Shown one piece after another: positions 50,725 to 60,870 of a stretch of DNA of 64,000 nt. This DNA is from Mastigias papua (lineage: Eukaryota > Cnidaria > Scyphozoa > Rhizostomeae > Mastigiidae). Position numbers and translations under genes: made by a program. The stretch lies in the NCBI GenBank assembly GCA_964019165.1, contig OZ025279.1, positions 8,330,617 to 8,394,616 of the forward strand, read 5' to 3'. Numbering within the stretch: the stretch's first letter is position 1; every line of letters starts with the position of its first letter. The notes below the pieces were generated by a model. That model was given only the letters and a program-made list of their open reading frames with translations. It had not been told where the DNA came from and did not search any database.

Positions 50725-50981
50725 AGGGTGAATGACCAAGCGGTTAAGTTAGCTTCTGTTAGTTAGCTGAAGTTAGGCTTGGCTGCGTTAGGTCAGTAAC
50801 TGGATGGGGGACTTTCCTGATAAACGACTAAAGCATCTCACTCCGCCGTCCCTCTGGAAGGGGCATTACACTAGGGGTCCCTTGCCTGGATGCGGCATGC
50901 ACAGCAGGCCTAAATTAGCTGAGAACGCTAGATGTAATAACTTACACAAAACAAAGTAAGCAACAACAACAAAAACAGTAA
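50725..50981 (+). mobile_element. SINE with 8-bp target duplication
   Basis: A 257-bp element flanked by TGGATGAT (50717-50724 and 50982-50989). Its head has GACCAAGCGGTTAAG, like the A box of type-II tRNAs (Leu/Ser), and GTCAGTAACTGGATGGGGGA, which also recalls the 5S rRNA internal promoter. Its tail is AAC/A-rich (GCAACAACAACAAAAAC). It is a pol III-derived SINE; whether the head is tRNA- or 5S-derived is undecided. It would be mobilised by a non-LTR element in trans. Confidence 0.75.
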
Positions 50982-50989
50982 TGGATGAT

Positions 50990-52047
50990 GGAAGGCTAAA
51001 CCGTTTGGAAAATGCTCTACACTTTGCAAATATAGTCTCTAACAAGCGTTAATAATAATTTCAGTTGTTTAAGGACGGTAGCTCATTCAGCAAGCTGATT
51101 TTCAAGGGGCCGTCCATTTACATAGTGACTGTCCGTTTGCAAAATGGATACAAATGGATGATCATATCAATAAAACCAGAATGAGATATGAATGCAAAAG
51201 AGTGCGGAATTCCACTCTTCATAAAGAATTTAGGCTCAAATAAGTTTGAAGACGATTACCGAGTAGCCTATTTAATTCGTCTTCAAGCTGCATTTGTAAA
51301 TCATTGTGTATACTCTTGTTCAATGTATGTTTTCACATTGCAGATATATAATGCATAAAATATTTTCGTAGCTTTCATTTTGATTAATAATTAAAAAGTT
51401 GATTGTTGGCTTTAGAAAGATATAAGAAAAGGGAGCCAAAGCTGAATACAAGTAACTATCGGTAATTCCATGTTTTCCTTCGTGTAACGAAAACACTTCT
51501 TGGCTCTTTCTTTTAACTAACATTTATATATGCTATGCAACTGTGCTTACTATGCGGTTGAGTCATTTTGACATCTTTTCAAAGGATATGCCGCAAGTCG
51601 GTCTTCTGAGCGGTAAAGGACGTGTAAGTACTGTATTCAATTATACAGCACAACGTCAATGTACGTTCCTTTGCAAAGTAACCGACAATGATGGGTGTAA
51701 CCGTTAAACTTCAGGTGTTAGCGGCCAGTCATTGGGCTTCAGATTTATTCAAAGTACCTTTACACACCGATACTAAAGTTAAAGGAGACATATGGTCCAG
51801 CTATTGATTCTTTTGATACGAGTGCCATTGTCAACACCAACTCAGAGGTCAAGCAGTACTTTGCTTTTGTGATATCATGCCTGTGTTCGGTAGCCATCTA
51901 ATCAAACCTTCTTACCTTGAACTAGTACAATGCTTTGCCCCAAGTAATAATGTCTAAAAGGGCATATTCAAACATTCGAAACAAAATAAACAACACAACC
52001 TCTGAAACCTACAGCTTAAAGTAGCATAGCAAAGCAAAAAGACCAAC
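50990..52047. other. no gene recognised
   Basis: AT-rich sequence up to the candidate BEL/Pao LTR. Nothing recognised. Confidence 0.3.
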
Positions 52048-52374
52048 TGTTATATTAAAATTGCAACTAATCAAGTTAAAGAGACATTTCTATCACTTAG
52101 TAAGCTGATTGCTTTTATTACTTTATCGCTCTCTTTCAGTGTCTTTATCGTTATCGTGCTATCCATTCTCTCCCTTTCTCTCCCTGCCTCTCTCTCTCTC
52201 TCTCTCTTGACACCGTATTTCTCCTAACACAAGATCACTTCTACTAATAATATCATCAAGAGGAAGTAATCCAAGTCAATAGTAAGAAGTACCAAACCAA
52301 TTAAGAAGTCATAGTTCTGGTAAATATCCCGACAAAACAATTGAAAGTTCAAAGTTCTCGTAAAAGTTCCGACA
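52048..52374 (-). repeat. candidate BEL/Pao 3' LTR
   Basis: Read on the minus strand, 327 bp begin TGTCGGAACTTTTACGAG and end TATAACA (TG...CA). Just upstream on that strand is a purine tract, AAGGGGGGGGAGGGGTGGAA, a good polypurine tract. A CT microsatellite lies inside. The partner LTR is outside the window, so the call cannot be verified here. Confidence 0.55.
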
Positions 52375-52439
52375 TACTTCCACCCCTCCCCCCCCTTGGA
52401 TCAGTGCAGCTGATCCAGCATTTGGTCTATCAGTTTTCT

Positions 52440-52850
52440 TCTTTGCCAATCTTTACCCGTTTTTGCAACGTATCTTCTTCTTTTCACCAATGACCTATCC
52501 TGACCTTCTTTTGTTGTTTACTACAATTGAATTTACTTCCAGCGGAACCAACTTCTGTAATGATCGATAAATCTGAACTCTCTTTCCATCCCTGAGAATA
52601 ACATCATTTTTTGCGCCTCGAGATATTCCATTTGGAGTATGTAGTATATCAGAAATGTGTCCCAGGCTCTATCTTCCTTATGGCAGTTTATTTTTCACCC
52701 ATGATATTTACAACACCCTCTTCTTGCATGTTTCTTGCACCTGTGATGCTCCCGTAGATTTGCTAAATATTAACCTTCCATCTATTCCAGAAATACCTTC
52801 TCATGTTTGCCAAATATCTGTCTTTTCTGAATGCTAGCTTCGTCCTCTTC
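52440..52850 (-). pseudogene. BEL/Pao pol C-terminal region
   Basis: The minus frame reads GISRGAKNDVILRDGKRVQI and RSLQKLVPLEVN, matching the end of BEL/Pao polyproteins (RGAK-x5-DG...RPLQKL-PLE). The surrounding sequence has stops and frame changes. It directly precedes the polypurine tract and candidate LTR. Confidence 0.65.
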
Positions 52851-53225
52851 AACTGTAACATCATCTAAGGTCATGCCAGATCTTTACCCATACATTAGAT
52901 GTGCAAGCGTCAGCATTTCTTCGTCTGCTTCATGGTATGTATATGTCGTGGGAAATTATTAATTGTTACTTCTATTTCAACTAATGTAGTATTCAATTCA
53001 TAAATGGACAGTTAAGCACCCTTTTAAGACCTTCTTTACGGACATCTCTGCAGAACTAGCCAGTCTGTCAAAAAACACACCCCGTCAAGAGGCTATCGAT
53101 AAGTTAACCGCCATTCAGCATTGTGGTTATGAAAATATTTCTGAGTTTCTTCACTAACCATCAGCCTTCTAAAGAACGAATTTGCCGCCACTATGATCTT
53201 AGTGTCAGCAGCCACTATAGACGGG

Positions 53226-53560
53226 TCATTTGCTGGAGAATTAGGCCTTTTATCTGGTCATAGTCTTCTCTTCGCATTTTCATCCAAGAGACATATCGAA
53301 ACAGATTAAAACTTGGGGCATGTTAAAGTTTGCCGAGACTTCAATAGGACGGAACTTATGAATATGGCGGAATATTTGCACTGTTTTGGCTTTAATTTAG
53401 TGATATAATCTTCTAAGACAAGTAGTTTGTGGAACCGAACTGTCCTATTATACCGTGACATGTATATAGCCTTCACCGATGATAAGACAATCAAAATGGT
53501 GCTTTTAGAATTATAGAGCCCAAAAAATCGAGAATTTTGGCTCTTTACTCCAAACTAACA
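53226..53560 (+). repeat. diverged inverted repeat, left copy
   Basis: Homologous in reverse orientation to about 60540-60870. Shared blocks are CTTCTCTTCGCAT, ACAGATTAAAACTTGG, GTTAAAGTTTGCCGA and AATATGGCGGAA. The two may be the long ends of an element inserted into the BEL/Pao copy, or two remnants of one repeat family in opposite orientation. Confidence 0.6.
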
Positions 53561-54722
53561 GACTTACTTCTGTTCAAAAACTTTGTAAATCTTAAACAAA
53601 GGTGACAAGAGAAGAATACGGATAGAATAGATTGCTTCATCAGTACGAATTGGGCTCTATGAAACAAAGAAGTCCAAGCTCTGAGGAAAGAAATGGCAAA
53701 TACTTATACTGACAGGAGACGATGATCTGAGACTTTGGAGATGCATTTCTACTTTGTAAGATTCTTGCATGCAAAACATGCCTCAAGTTTCTATTATGGT
53801 CCCACTCTACCATAACTGCCAATATTGAAAACTATGAGCCATCCTCATTTCCATTTGAATCATCATCAAAGTCAAAGTCGCTATCATCTTTGTTCTCTCT
53901 TCACTGTTTTCTCTTCCACCAGTAATTTCTGCTCCACCTTCACTGGTATCAATATCAGACAGCAATTGAATGTGCTAGATCGGAGGCTACAGGCATGCCT
54001 GAGATCATTATCAGGTGACTGTAGAACTAGTGGAACAGTTGTAAGAGGGTAAAAATGTGCTTCTTTATGCAGGGATGGGGTGTAAAGGAGGATATGAGGA
54101 TGTGACACCCCCTAAAGTCTTGCCTTTATTGGTACCTCGCTGTTCCAATCGATAAACCAGTATACTGATTCAGTTTTACAGCTTCTTAAACTGAGCAACA
54201 TTGAAGGATCTCAAAAACTTTCATCATGGATTTCCAACGAGTACTTGTAAAACTGCATAGGGAAGACTTTTAGCGGTGCCATCTGGTATAATGGGAGGAT
54301 ATATACCCCCTCCACCACTTTGTGAAACTGTGGAAAGCTAGATTAGTCCAACATGGTGCGAAACTATTATAGTTTCTCAATATAAAAATCAATGATTTCA
54401 CCCATAGTTTCATCTGAAGTTTTCTTTTCAGAATATATTCAGAAAAGGCGTATTCGTAAATCTAAAAGGTGTGATCGTAGAACCTCTACCGGGGGCGTTA
54501 CTCCCGGACTCCCATTCTTTCTATATCACTGTTTCGTAATCACCTGTGTTGTTTCTGGATGAGATTCGTGCTTTACTCTTTCCTAGCAGCAGGCATTGAG
54601 ATGTTGCTCCTTAACAGGAGAACGAGATCTCCTTGTTCATATGGCGTGACCTAGCAACTAAAGAAGGTGTGGTCGAGACACATTTCCTTCTGCACCCCCA
54701 CCCCTCAAAAAATACGTGTGTG
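53561..54722. other. no gene recognised
   Basis: Short frames only. Nothing recognised. Confidence 0.3.
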
Positions 54723-55200
54723 CTACGTTCGCCTGTCTTCATTACTTGTAGCGTTATCAACAAGTGTTCCATATACTATTCTACCTTTCTTCAGGATGCT
54801 TATGGCTTCGGAAATCTTTTTTTGCTGTTCCATCCCAATTTTAATCATAGGTTTCTTTATTGATGCAACTATGCTAACCCTATTCCCTTTGGCTTTGAAT
54901 CTTTTGTCAAGGACTCTGCACATATTGCCTTTCCTACTGCATATGGATTTAGGGGTCCCTCAGTGACAGTGCGCTCGATTTCGGCTCCGATTTTTAAAAG
55001 TCTTGCAGGAGCCTCTAGGGATGGATCAAAATACTTATCATACCACAAAACAAAACTTTCGATGATTGTTTTATATGTCAAAATATTCAAACGTTCTGTC
55101 AGTTTAGCTCGAACAGTTGCCATGAAACTTCTGGTCTTTGCAAACGCATCGATTGCAGTTTCATCAATGCGTCGAATCCAGCTCGCACCTTGCAGCTTAC
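54723..55200 (-). pseudogene. unrecognised frameshifted ORF
   Basis: One minus frame (from about 55195 to 54869) reads ASWIRRIDETAIDAFAKTRS, VRAKLTERLNILTYKTI, WYDKYFDPSLEAPARLLKIG and TEGPLNPYAVGKA. A second overlapping frame (to 54723) continues VSIVASIKKPMIKIGMEQQK and KKGRIVYGTLVDNATSNEDR. The composition is protein-like and the shift near 54900 suggests decay. I do not recognise the family. It lies between the two inverted repeats and could be that element's gene. Confidence 0.35.
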
Positions 55201-55625
55201 GTCTGTATTAATGGTTGTGTCGGTTATCAAAACACCATGAATGTTGAATATGGTTTGCCAGAGACTGAACCACTAAAACATTGACTAGAAGGTCATTATG
55301 CTCTTCGGTCTACTATCTTACAGCTTGTCATATTGATATGTTCTGAAAGGGGCATTGTTTTGATGTCCAGATGCAAAGCACTTTAGCAGCAATACAGGCT
55401 CTGTTGCTAATTTTTGCTCGATAATTTGTTCTCTTACAGTACTGACAAAGCAAAGCACAGATGAGCATCACAATCTGTATTGAATGATCATTTTGAGCTT
55501 ATGTGCCAAAGAATTCTGTTAACTTCTCATTATCTGTTTGAGTTCTAGTCAACCAGTTATGGATTTTAAATAGCCGGTTGATTGGACAACCTCCGTTTCA
55601 CAATTTGCCGTTTGAATCCTGCACT

Positions 55626-55630
55626 GAATT
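55626..55630. other. gypsy target site duplication, left
   Basis: GAATT, repeated at 60296-60300, on the outside of both LTRs. Confidence 0.9.
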
Positions 55631-55758
55631 TGTAATATATCGGACCGAGTATCACACAAGAGAACAGGCTCTGTTCAAGCTAGAATCAAAACTTATAACT
55701 ATATCAGAACGAGGCTATATCAATAGGACTATAACAAAACTAGAACTAATACATCACA
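55631..55758 (-). repeat. gypsy 3' LTR
   Basis: 128 bp, TG...CA ends (minus strand TGTGATGTATTAG to TATATTACA). It is identical to the 5' LTR at 60168-60295 and very short for a gypsy LTR. Confidence 0.95.
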
Positions 55759-55772
55759 CTTTTCCCCCCTTA
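55759..55772 (-). promoter_or_regulatory. gypsy polypurine tract
   Basis: The minus strand reads AAGGGGGGAAAAG immediately before the 3' LTR, the expected place for plus-strand DNA priming. Confidence 0.85.
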
Positions 55773-55973
55773 AAGAGAAACGTCCAACACCTATTAAAGT
55801 TCCTTTTTCTTAAAGTCCTTTATTGTAATTCAAAGTCTTTTGAGCAGATGAATGAACCAATACAACAAACTCAACTACAAGTGCTGGGTGGACTATCAGC
55901 ACTTGGAAAACAGGCAGAAAAGCATTATTCTGGCTTGTTTGTTCCACCTGTTTTATTTTTCTATTCATCCCAG

Positions 55974-58175
55974 TCAAAATATCTTTGGAGGTCTTCTGAT
56001 TCTTGTTGGGTATCGTCTTTCAGGAGTCTTTGCTGGTAAGCTCACATCTGGAGTCTTTGCAACTCTTACCTCGGGAGACTTTTGAACTTCTGACTCTATC
56101 TGTAACTCTTCCTTCTCTGGAATCTCTTTACTGGGCAAATCACTATCCTCAACAACTTTTTCATCACCTGTTTTCTCTAATTCAATTGGAGGTAACACAT
56201 CTGGAATAACAGGCAATTCTTCAGTTGTCTCTTTCGGTGGAATTGCACTACTTAAAAGGTGTTCTATGTGCACAAATCGTATTCTTTGCCCACACTTTAC
56301 CAAATATGTAAGAGGTCCTTTCTTCTTTACAATGACTCCAGGGATCCATCTCTCCATGCCATCTCTGTGATTTCGAACAAGCACTGATTGATTTTCTCTC
56401 AACTCACGACTTTTAACCCCCTTTTTGTCATGATACTTTATGTGCTGATGCTGCTTCTCTTCTACCGCACTAGCTAAGTTTGGCTTTACTAAACTTAACC
56501 GAGTACGCAGAATTCTCTTCATAAATAACTCTGAAGGTGCTTGCCGTGTAACTGAATGTGGCGTAGAACGATAAGTCAATAGAAAATCAGCTAATCTTCT
56601 TGACCATGTAACTGAAGTATCATTTCTCTTATGATCTAGCCACATCTTGCTTAGAGCTTGCTTTACTGTCTGCACTGCTCTCTCTGCAGCTCCATTACTT
56701 GCAGGATGATAAGGTGGAATGAGAGTGTGCTTAATTCCATTCCTCTTTAAGAACATATCAAAATCTTCAGAAGCAAACTGAGGACCATTATCGGAAACAA
56801 GTTCCTCTGGCAATCCATAGCTTGCAAAAATGCACCTCAGCTTATCTATGGTTGCTCCACTGGTGGTACTAGACATTTCATGCACTTCTATCCATTTAGA
56901 ATAGCTATCTATGACAATCAAAAGCATCTTCTTGTCAAACATTCCATAGTCAATATGGATTCTCTGCCAGGCTCTTGCTGGAAACTTCCAGGGATGCAAT
57001 GGAGCATGTGCTGGCTTATTTCTAAACATTTGACAGCTTTCACAAGTCTTGAGAAATTCTTCTATCTGTGAGTCAAGATTTGGCCACCAGATATAGCTTC
57101 TGGCATAAGCTTTAGTACGGCAGATACCTTGGTGTGTTTCATGTAATTCTTCCAGCATTCTATTTCTATATTTTGGTGGAATAACCACCCTTGTACCCCA
57201 CAATACACAACCCTGCTCTGCAGATAGCTCTAACTTACGATTGAAGTATGGCCTTAACTCTTCAGTGCCACAAGCTTCTGGCCAACCATTCAAAACAAAT
57301 GAAAGAACTCTTGATAAAAGTGGATCTCTCCCTGTTTCTTGCTGTATATCTTTAGCAGAGATCGGCAAAGAATCAGTAAACCTGACTTGGCACACTGAAG
57401 ACTCTTCTCCTTCCTGTGAATCTCCACTTGGTAATCTAGAAAGCGCATCAGCATTTGCATGATCACTAGATTTCCTGTACAACAATTTGTATTGATAAGC
57501 TGCAAGGATCAAAGCCCAACGTTGCAATCTAGCTGCTGCTAGTGTTGGAATACCAGACTGTGCACCAAGAATAGAAGTTAATGGCTTGTGATCTGTCACC
57601 AAAGTAAATGTTCTCCCACAGAGATACTTATGAAATTTCTTTACCCCAAAAATCATTGCCAAAGCCTCTTTCTCTAATTGTGCATAATTTCTTTCACTTG
57701 AAGTTAATGTTCTAGAAGCATATGCTATTGGTCTTTCTGAACCATCTTCCATCATGTGTGATAGCACAGCACCTACCCCATAACTAGATGCATCACAGTC
57801 CAGCTTTAGAGGCTTAGCTGTATCGTAATGCACTAGTACCTTACTGCTGCTCAACTGTGCTTTACAAGCCTCAAATGCTTTCTGACACGCGTCTGACCAT
57901 TCCCAAGTTACAGACTTCCTTAACAGTACATGCAGAGGGCCTAAAATGGAGGCAAGACTTCTTTGAAACCTCCCATAATAATTTATCAATCCAAGCCAGG
58001 ATCTTAACTCTGTAACATTTGTTGGCGCAGGTGCATCAATGATGGCCCTGATTTTCTCTTCAGTTGGATGCAACCCCTCTTTGTCTATCTTGTACCCAAG
58101 GTAATTGACAGAAGACTTGAAGAATTCACATTTACTGAGTTTAGCTTTGATGTTATGTTTCTCTAACCTCTGCAA
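55974..58175 (-). CDS. pol: gypsy pol, second half (RT end, RNase H, integrase)
   Basis: 733 codons in the same frame as the upstream gag-pro-RT segment, separated only by a TAA (58184-58182). Residues 1-100 are the RT thumb and connection (NYLGYKIDKEGLHPTEEK). RNase H spans about 120-245 with LDCDASSYGVGAVL (Asp126), Glu170, TDHKPL (Asp195) and the SSDHANADALSRLP end. Integrase has the HHCC zinc site (His345, His348, Cys378, Cys381) and a DD35E core with Asp409 in HIDYG, Asp462 in SDNGPQF and Glu498 in NGAAERAV. A GPLTY motif near 620 matches the GPY/F module. The C-terminus is Pro/Glu-rich and ends RRYPTRIRRPPKIF. All catalytic residues are present. Any independent start here would be non-ATG (TTG), so it was probably made only as part of the polyprotein. 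Confidence 0.93.
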   Translation of the reverse strand: MQRLEKHNIKAKLSKCEFFKSSVNYLGYKIDKEGLHPTEEKIRAIIDAPAPTNVTELRSWLGLINYYGRFQRSLASILGPLHVLLRKSVTWEWSDACQKAFEACKAQLSSSKVLVHYDTAKPLKLDCDASSYGVGAVLSHMMEDGSERPIAYASRTLTSSERNYAQLEKEALAMIFGVKKFHKYLCGRTFTLVTDHKPLTSILGAQSGIPTLAAARLQRWALILAAYQYKLLYRKSSDHANADALSRLPSGDSQEGEESSVCQVRFTDSLPISAKDIQQETGRDPLLSRVLSFVLNGWPEACGTEELRPYFNRKLELSAEQGCVLWGTRVVIPPKYRNRMLEELHETHQGICRTKAYARSYIWWPNLDSQIEEFLKTCESCQMFRNKPAHAPLHPWKFPARAWQRIHIDYGMFDKKMLLIVIDSYSKWIEVHEMSSTTSGATIDKLRCIFASYGLPEELVSDNGPQFASEDFDMFLKRNGIKHTLIPPYHPASNGAAERAVQTVKQALSKMWLDHKRNDTSVTWSRRLADFLLTYRSTPHSVTRQAPSELFMKRILRTRLSLVKPNLASAVEEKQHQHIKYHDKKGVKSRELRENQSVLVRNHRDGMERWIPGVIVKKKGPLTYLVKCGQRIRFVHIEHLLSSAIPPKETTEELPVIPDVLPPIELEKTGDEKVVEDSDLPSKEIPEKEELQIESEVQKSPEVRVAKTPDVSLPAKTPERRYPTRIRRPPKIF

Positions 58176-58181
58176 AACCTC

Positions 58182-59975
58182 TTATATGATTTCCTTATGC
58201 TCCTCGATAGATCTAGTTGTGATCAGAATATCATCCAAATAACACACAACATTCTTCACACCAGACAACACCCTATCCATGACTGACTGAAATATGGCAG
58301 GTGCACTAGAGACACCAAAATTTAACCTTTCTATCCTGAACAACCCCTTGTGAGTATTGATGGTTAACACATTTTTAGCATCTTCTTCAAGTTCCAACTG
58401 TTGATATGCATTGGACAAGTCCAATTTGCTGAAATAAACTCCTCCTGACAGTGTTGCAAATATGTCTTCAATGTTTGGCAATGGGTATTGATCAACATCT
58501 AACACTGGATTCACTGAAACTTTGTAGTCCCCACAAATTCTGACTCTACCATCAGTTTTTTGAACTACCACAATTGGAGAAGCCCATTCACTATGCATCA
58601 CTGGTGTCATAATACCATCCTTGGTCAAACGATCAAGTTCCTTTTCCACAATTTCCTTCAAAGAAAAAGGAACAGGACGGGCCTTCTTAAAAACAGGCTT
58701 AGCATCTTTCTTAAGAAGTAAATCTGCTTTAAATCCCTTTATAACACCATGCTGAGCATCAAAAACATACTTGTACTTGTTTAAAAGCTCCTCACCCAAA
58801 CCATAATTTACCACAAACAACTGATTCCAATCAAGCTTAATTTCCATCAACCAGTTTCTTCCTAGCAAAGCTGGTTTGTCTCCATCAACAACAACCAAGG
58901 GTAACTTAGCCTTTTGACCTTTAAAATCAACATCAACTAAAATTTCTCCCTTAATTGCAAGAACCTCACCAGAATAAGAATGAAGTTGCTTTGAAAATGA
59001 AGATAAGGGCACATGTGGCAAATACTTCTCATAAAAAGCATTTCCAACAACTGAAACTACTGCTCCAGTGTCAATTTCCATAGTCAAAGGAACACCATTG
59101 ACAGAAACTGTTTCTTGCAAAGTAGCCTTAACATCCCCTCTACAAGTAAAGATTGTATGTAAGTCTTCATCACTATACCCAACATTACTGGATGAAATAC
59201 CAAGAAAACTTGTTTTTGCAACTGGTACCGTCTTTTTCTTTTCACTTCTACATTTCTTTGCAGAGTGACCTTGTTTGGAGCAATTAAAACACTTCAATGA
59301 CTTGAATTTGCAATCATTTGCATTATGTTTATCTCCTCCACATCGCCAACACTCTTTAGCAGGTTTAGATGCTGAAGCACTTGCTTTTGATTTCTTATTA
59401 TGCCTATGTTCCACTTTGTTAACTCCTATTCCACCACTTGAACTTGGTGGTTGTAAATCAACTGCATTCCTTTGTGCCAATTCCATTGCAACAGTGATTC
59501 TCTCTGCCTTGTCAAAGGTAAGATCAACTTCTGTTAAAAGCTTTCTCTGAATACTCTCTGAACGCAAACCACAAACAAGTCTATCACGCAAAGCACTTGA
59601 CAAAAAATCTCCAAAGTCACAAGTACTTGCAAGTTTCTTCAACTCAACAATATAATCTGAAATGGACTCATTTTCGTGTTGATTTCTCTTGTAGAAACGA
59701 AAACGCTCTGCAATCACTAACGTCTTTGGTTTAAAATGAGCAGATAATGTAGACTTCAACTCATCATACGATTTACTTGAGGGAACATCCGGGGTCATCA
59801 AATTTCGCAATACCGAATATGTTAAAGGCCCAATTCCACTCAAAAGCACAGCCCTTTTCTTGGGTGCATCAGTAATATCGTTCGCAATGAAAAACTGTTC
59901 CAGCCTTTCCACATAACAAGCCCAGTCCTCCTTCCCTTCACAGTAAGGACCAACCTGTCCTAGCACATGTGCCAT
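58182..59975 (-). CDS. gag-pol: gypsy gag-protease-RT, first half
   Basis: 597 codons from ATG at 59975. Residues 1-180 are a gag capsid-like region. Two CX2CX4HX4C knuckles follow (CWRCGGDKHNANDC from 209, CFNCSKQGHSAKKC from 229). The aspartic protease has DTG at 302-304 (MEIDTGAVVSVV) and LLGRNWL near 370. RT runs from about 400, with YFSKLDLSNAYQQL (Asp519) and the catalytic YLDD box at 579-582. The frame ends at a TAA 15 codons after YLDD. The downstream pol continues in the same frame, so this is a single nonsense change in a gag-pol that is otherwise open. Retroviral readthrough stops lie at the gag-pro boundary, not in RT, so inactivation is the simpler reading. Confidence 0.93.
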   Translation of the reverse strand: MAHVLGQVGPYCEGKEDWACYVERLEQFFIANDITDAPKKRAVLLSGIGPLTYSVLRNLMTPDVPSSKSYDELKSTLSAHFKPKTLVIAERFRFYKRNQHENESISDYIVELKKLASTCDFGDFLSSALRDRLVCGLRSESIQRKLLTEVDLTFDKAERITVAMELAQRNAVDLQPPSSSGGIGVNKVEHRHNKKSKASASASKPAKECWRCGGDKHNANDCKFKSLKCFNCSKQGHSAKKCRSEKKKTVPVAKTSFLGISSSNVGYSDEDLHTIFTCRGDVKATLQETVSVNGVPLTMEIDTGAVVSVVGNAFYEKYLPHVPLSSFSKQLHSYSGEVLAIKGEILVDVDFKGQKAKLPLVVVDGDKPALLGRNWLMEIKLDWNQLFVVNYGLGEELLNKYKYVFDAQHGVIKGFKADLLLKKDAKPVFKKARPVPFSLKEIVEKELDRLTKDGIMTPVMHSEWASPIVVVQKTDGRVRICGDYKVSVNPVLDVDQYPLPNIEDIFATLSGGVYFSKLDLSNAYQQLELEEDAKNVLTINTHKGLFRIERLNFGVSSAPAIFQSVMDRVLSGVKNVVCYLDDILITTRSIEEHKEII

Positions 59976-60153
59976 ACTGATGCCACGTCAGCATTCAAGC
60001 GAATAAAATGGGCCTAAGAAGGCAGAGCTCGTCTTCACCAGTCAACTCGCTGAGCTAGCCTACCTGCGGTTTCTTTCTAAACAAACAACTGTGATCTTCC
60101 ACAACAGCACCGTATATAACAATTAAACCATAATATGAGGACTCAAAGCCATT

Positions 60154-60164
60154 CCTCGTCGCCA
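60154..60164 (-). promoter_or_regulatory. gypsy primer-binding site (tRNA-Ser)
   Basis: The minus strand reads TGGCGACGAGG, 3 nt after the 5' LTR. It is complementary to the 3' end (CCTCGTCGCCA) of eukaryotic tRNA-Ser(GCU). It marks minus-strand DNA priming and confirms the element's direction. Confidence 0.85.
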
Positions 60165-60167
60165 GAA

Positions 60168-60295
60168 TGTAATATATCGGACCGAGTATCACACAAGAGA
60201 ACAGGCTCTGTTCAAGCTAGAATCAAAACTTATAACTATATCAGAACGAGGCTATATCAATAGGACTATAACAAAACTAGAACTAATACATCACA
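60168..60295 (-). repeat. gypsy 5' LTR
   Basis: 128 bp, identical to 55631-55758, carrying the presumed promoter of the element on the minus strand. It is followed by the GAATT duplication at 60296-60300. Confidence 0.95.
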
Positions 60296-60539
60296 GAATT
60301 CATTTTGTTCAAGACATCATTTATTTTATAGTGAAGCTAAGCGTCCAAAACCTGATTGTGTAACCTTCTTCTATGGTAATGCATTCCATTCATCCCTTGG
60401 TCAGCAGACCCTTGAACTATCGACGTCCATCCACTATTCCTTGAATCCGAAGCAAGAATAGTCAGTTTTGCTATCTACAAACTGACCACTATCATGTGGA
60501 GGCTTCCCAAACCCTGTGCTCTTAGCGCATATCGTGTGG

Positions 60540-60870
60540 AAAAGTTATGACAAACAGCAGCTTTTGTAGTATGTAGTAAAGCGCCAAAGTCTCGATTTCT
60601 ACAACTGCACCAACTTAAGAACGCCAGTTTGATTTTTTTGTTATCAGTCACGACCACGCACCGTAAAAAGTCCGTAATTTTAACAAATTTCCGCCATATT
60701 GAAATTTTCGGCAAATTTCAACATTCCCAAGTCTTAATCTGTTCCAACATGTTTCTTGGCTAGGCATGCGAAGAGAAAACTATGGCAGGAAAAAGCACCT
60801 AACTTTCCTGTAAATGACCTATCTACTAGGCCTATCACTCCAGGAACTACAGGCTATCTTGAAAACCTTC
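60540..60870 (-). repeat. diverged inverted repeat, right copy
   Basis: The reverse complement matches 53226-53560 in order (CTTCTCTTCGCAT, CAGATTAAGACTTGG, TTGAAATTTGCCGA, AATATGGCGGAA). It joins the BEL/Pao integrase core at about 60840. Confidence 0.6.

Larger units (their letters stand above)
55631..60295 (-). mobile_element. Ty3/gypsy LTR retrotransposon, recent insertion
   Basis: A complete 4665-bp element on the minus strand with two 128-bp LTRs that I read as identical, a GAATT duplication on both sides, a tRNA-Ser primer site, a polypurine tract and gag-pol in a single frame. Domain order is gag, zinc knuckles, protease, RT, RNase H, integrase, as in Ty3/gypsy (Metaviridae). Identical LTRs indicate a very recent insertion. 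One in-frame TAA inside the RT divides the frame. It sits inside the BEL/Pao remains. Confidence 0.95.

Noticed and set aside
50725..50800. Functional tRNA or 5S rRNA gene
   Set aside because: Only promoter-like segments are present, without a foldable tRNA or full 5S; the target duplications and A-rich tail show a SINE.
54667..54966. Hydrophobic plus-strand ORF resembling a membrane protein
   Set aside because: The minus strand over the same bases reads more like protein in two overlapping frames; the hydrophobic run is probably its antisense.
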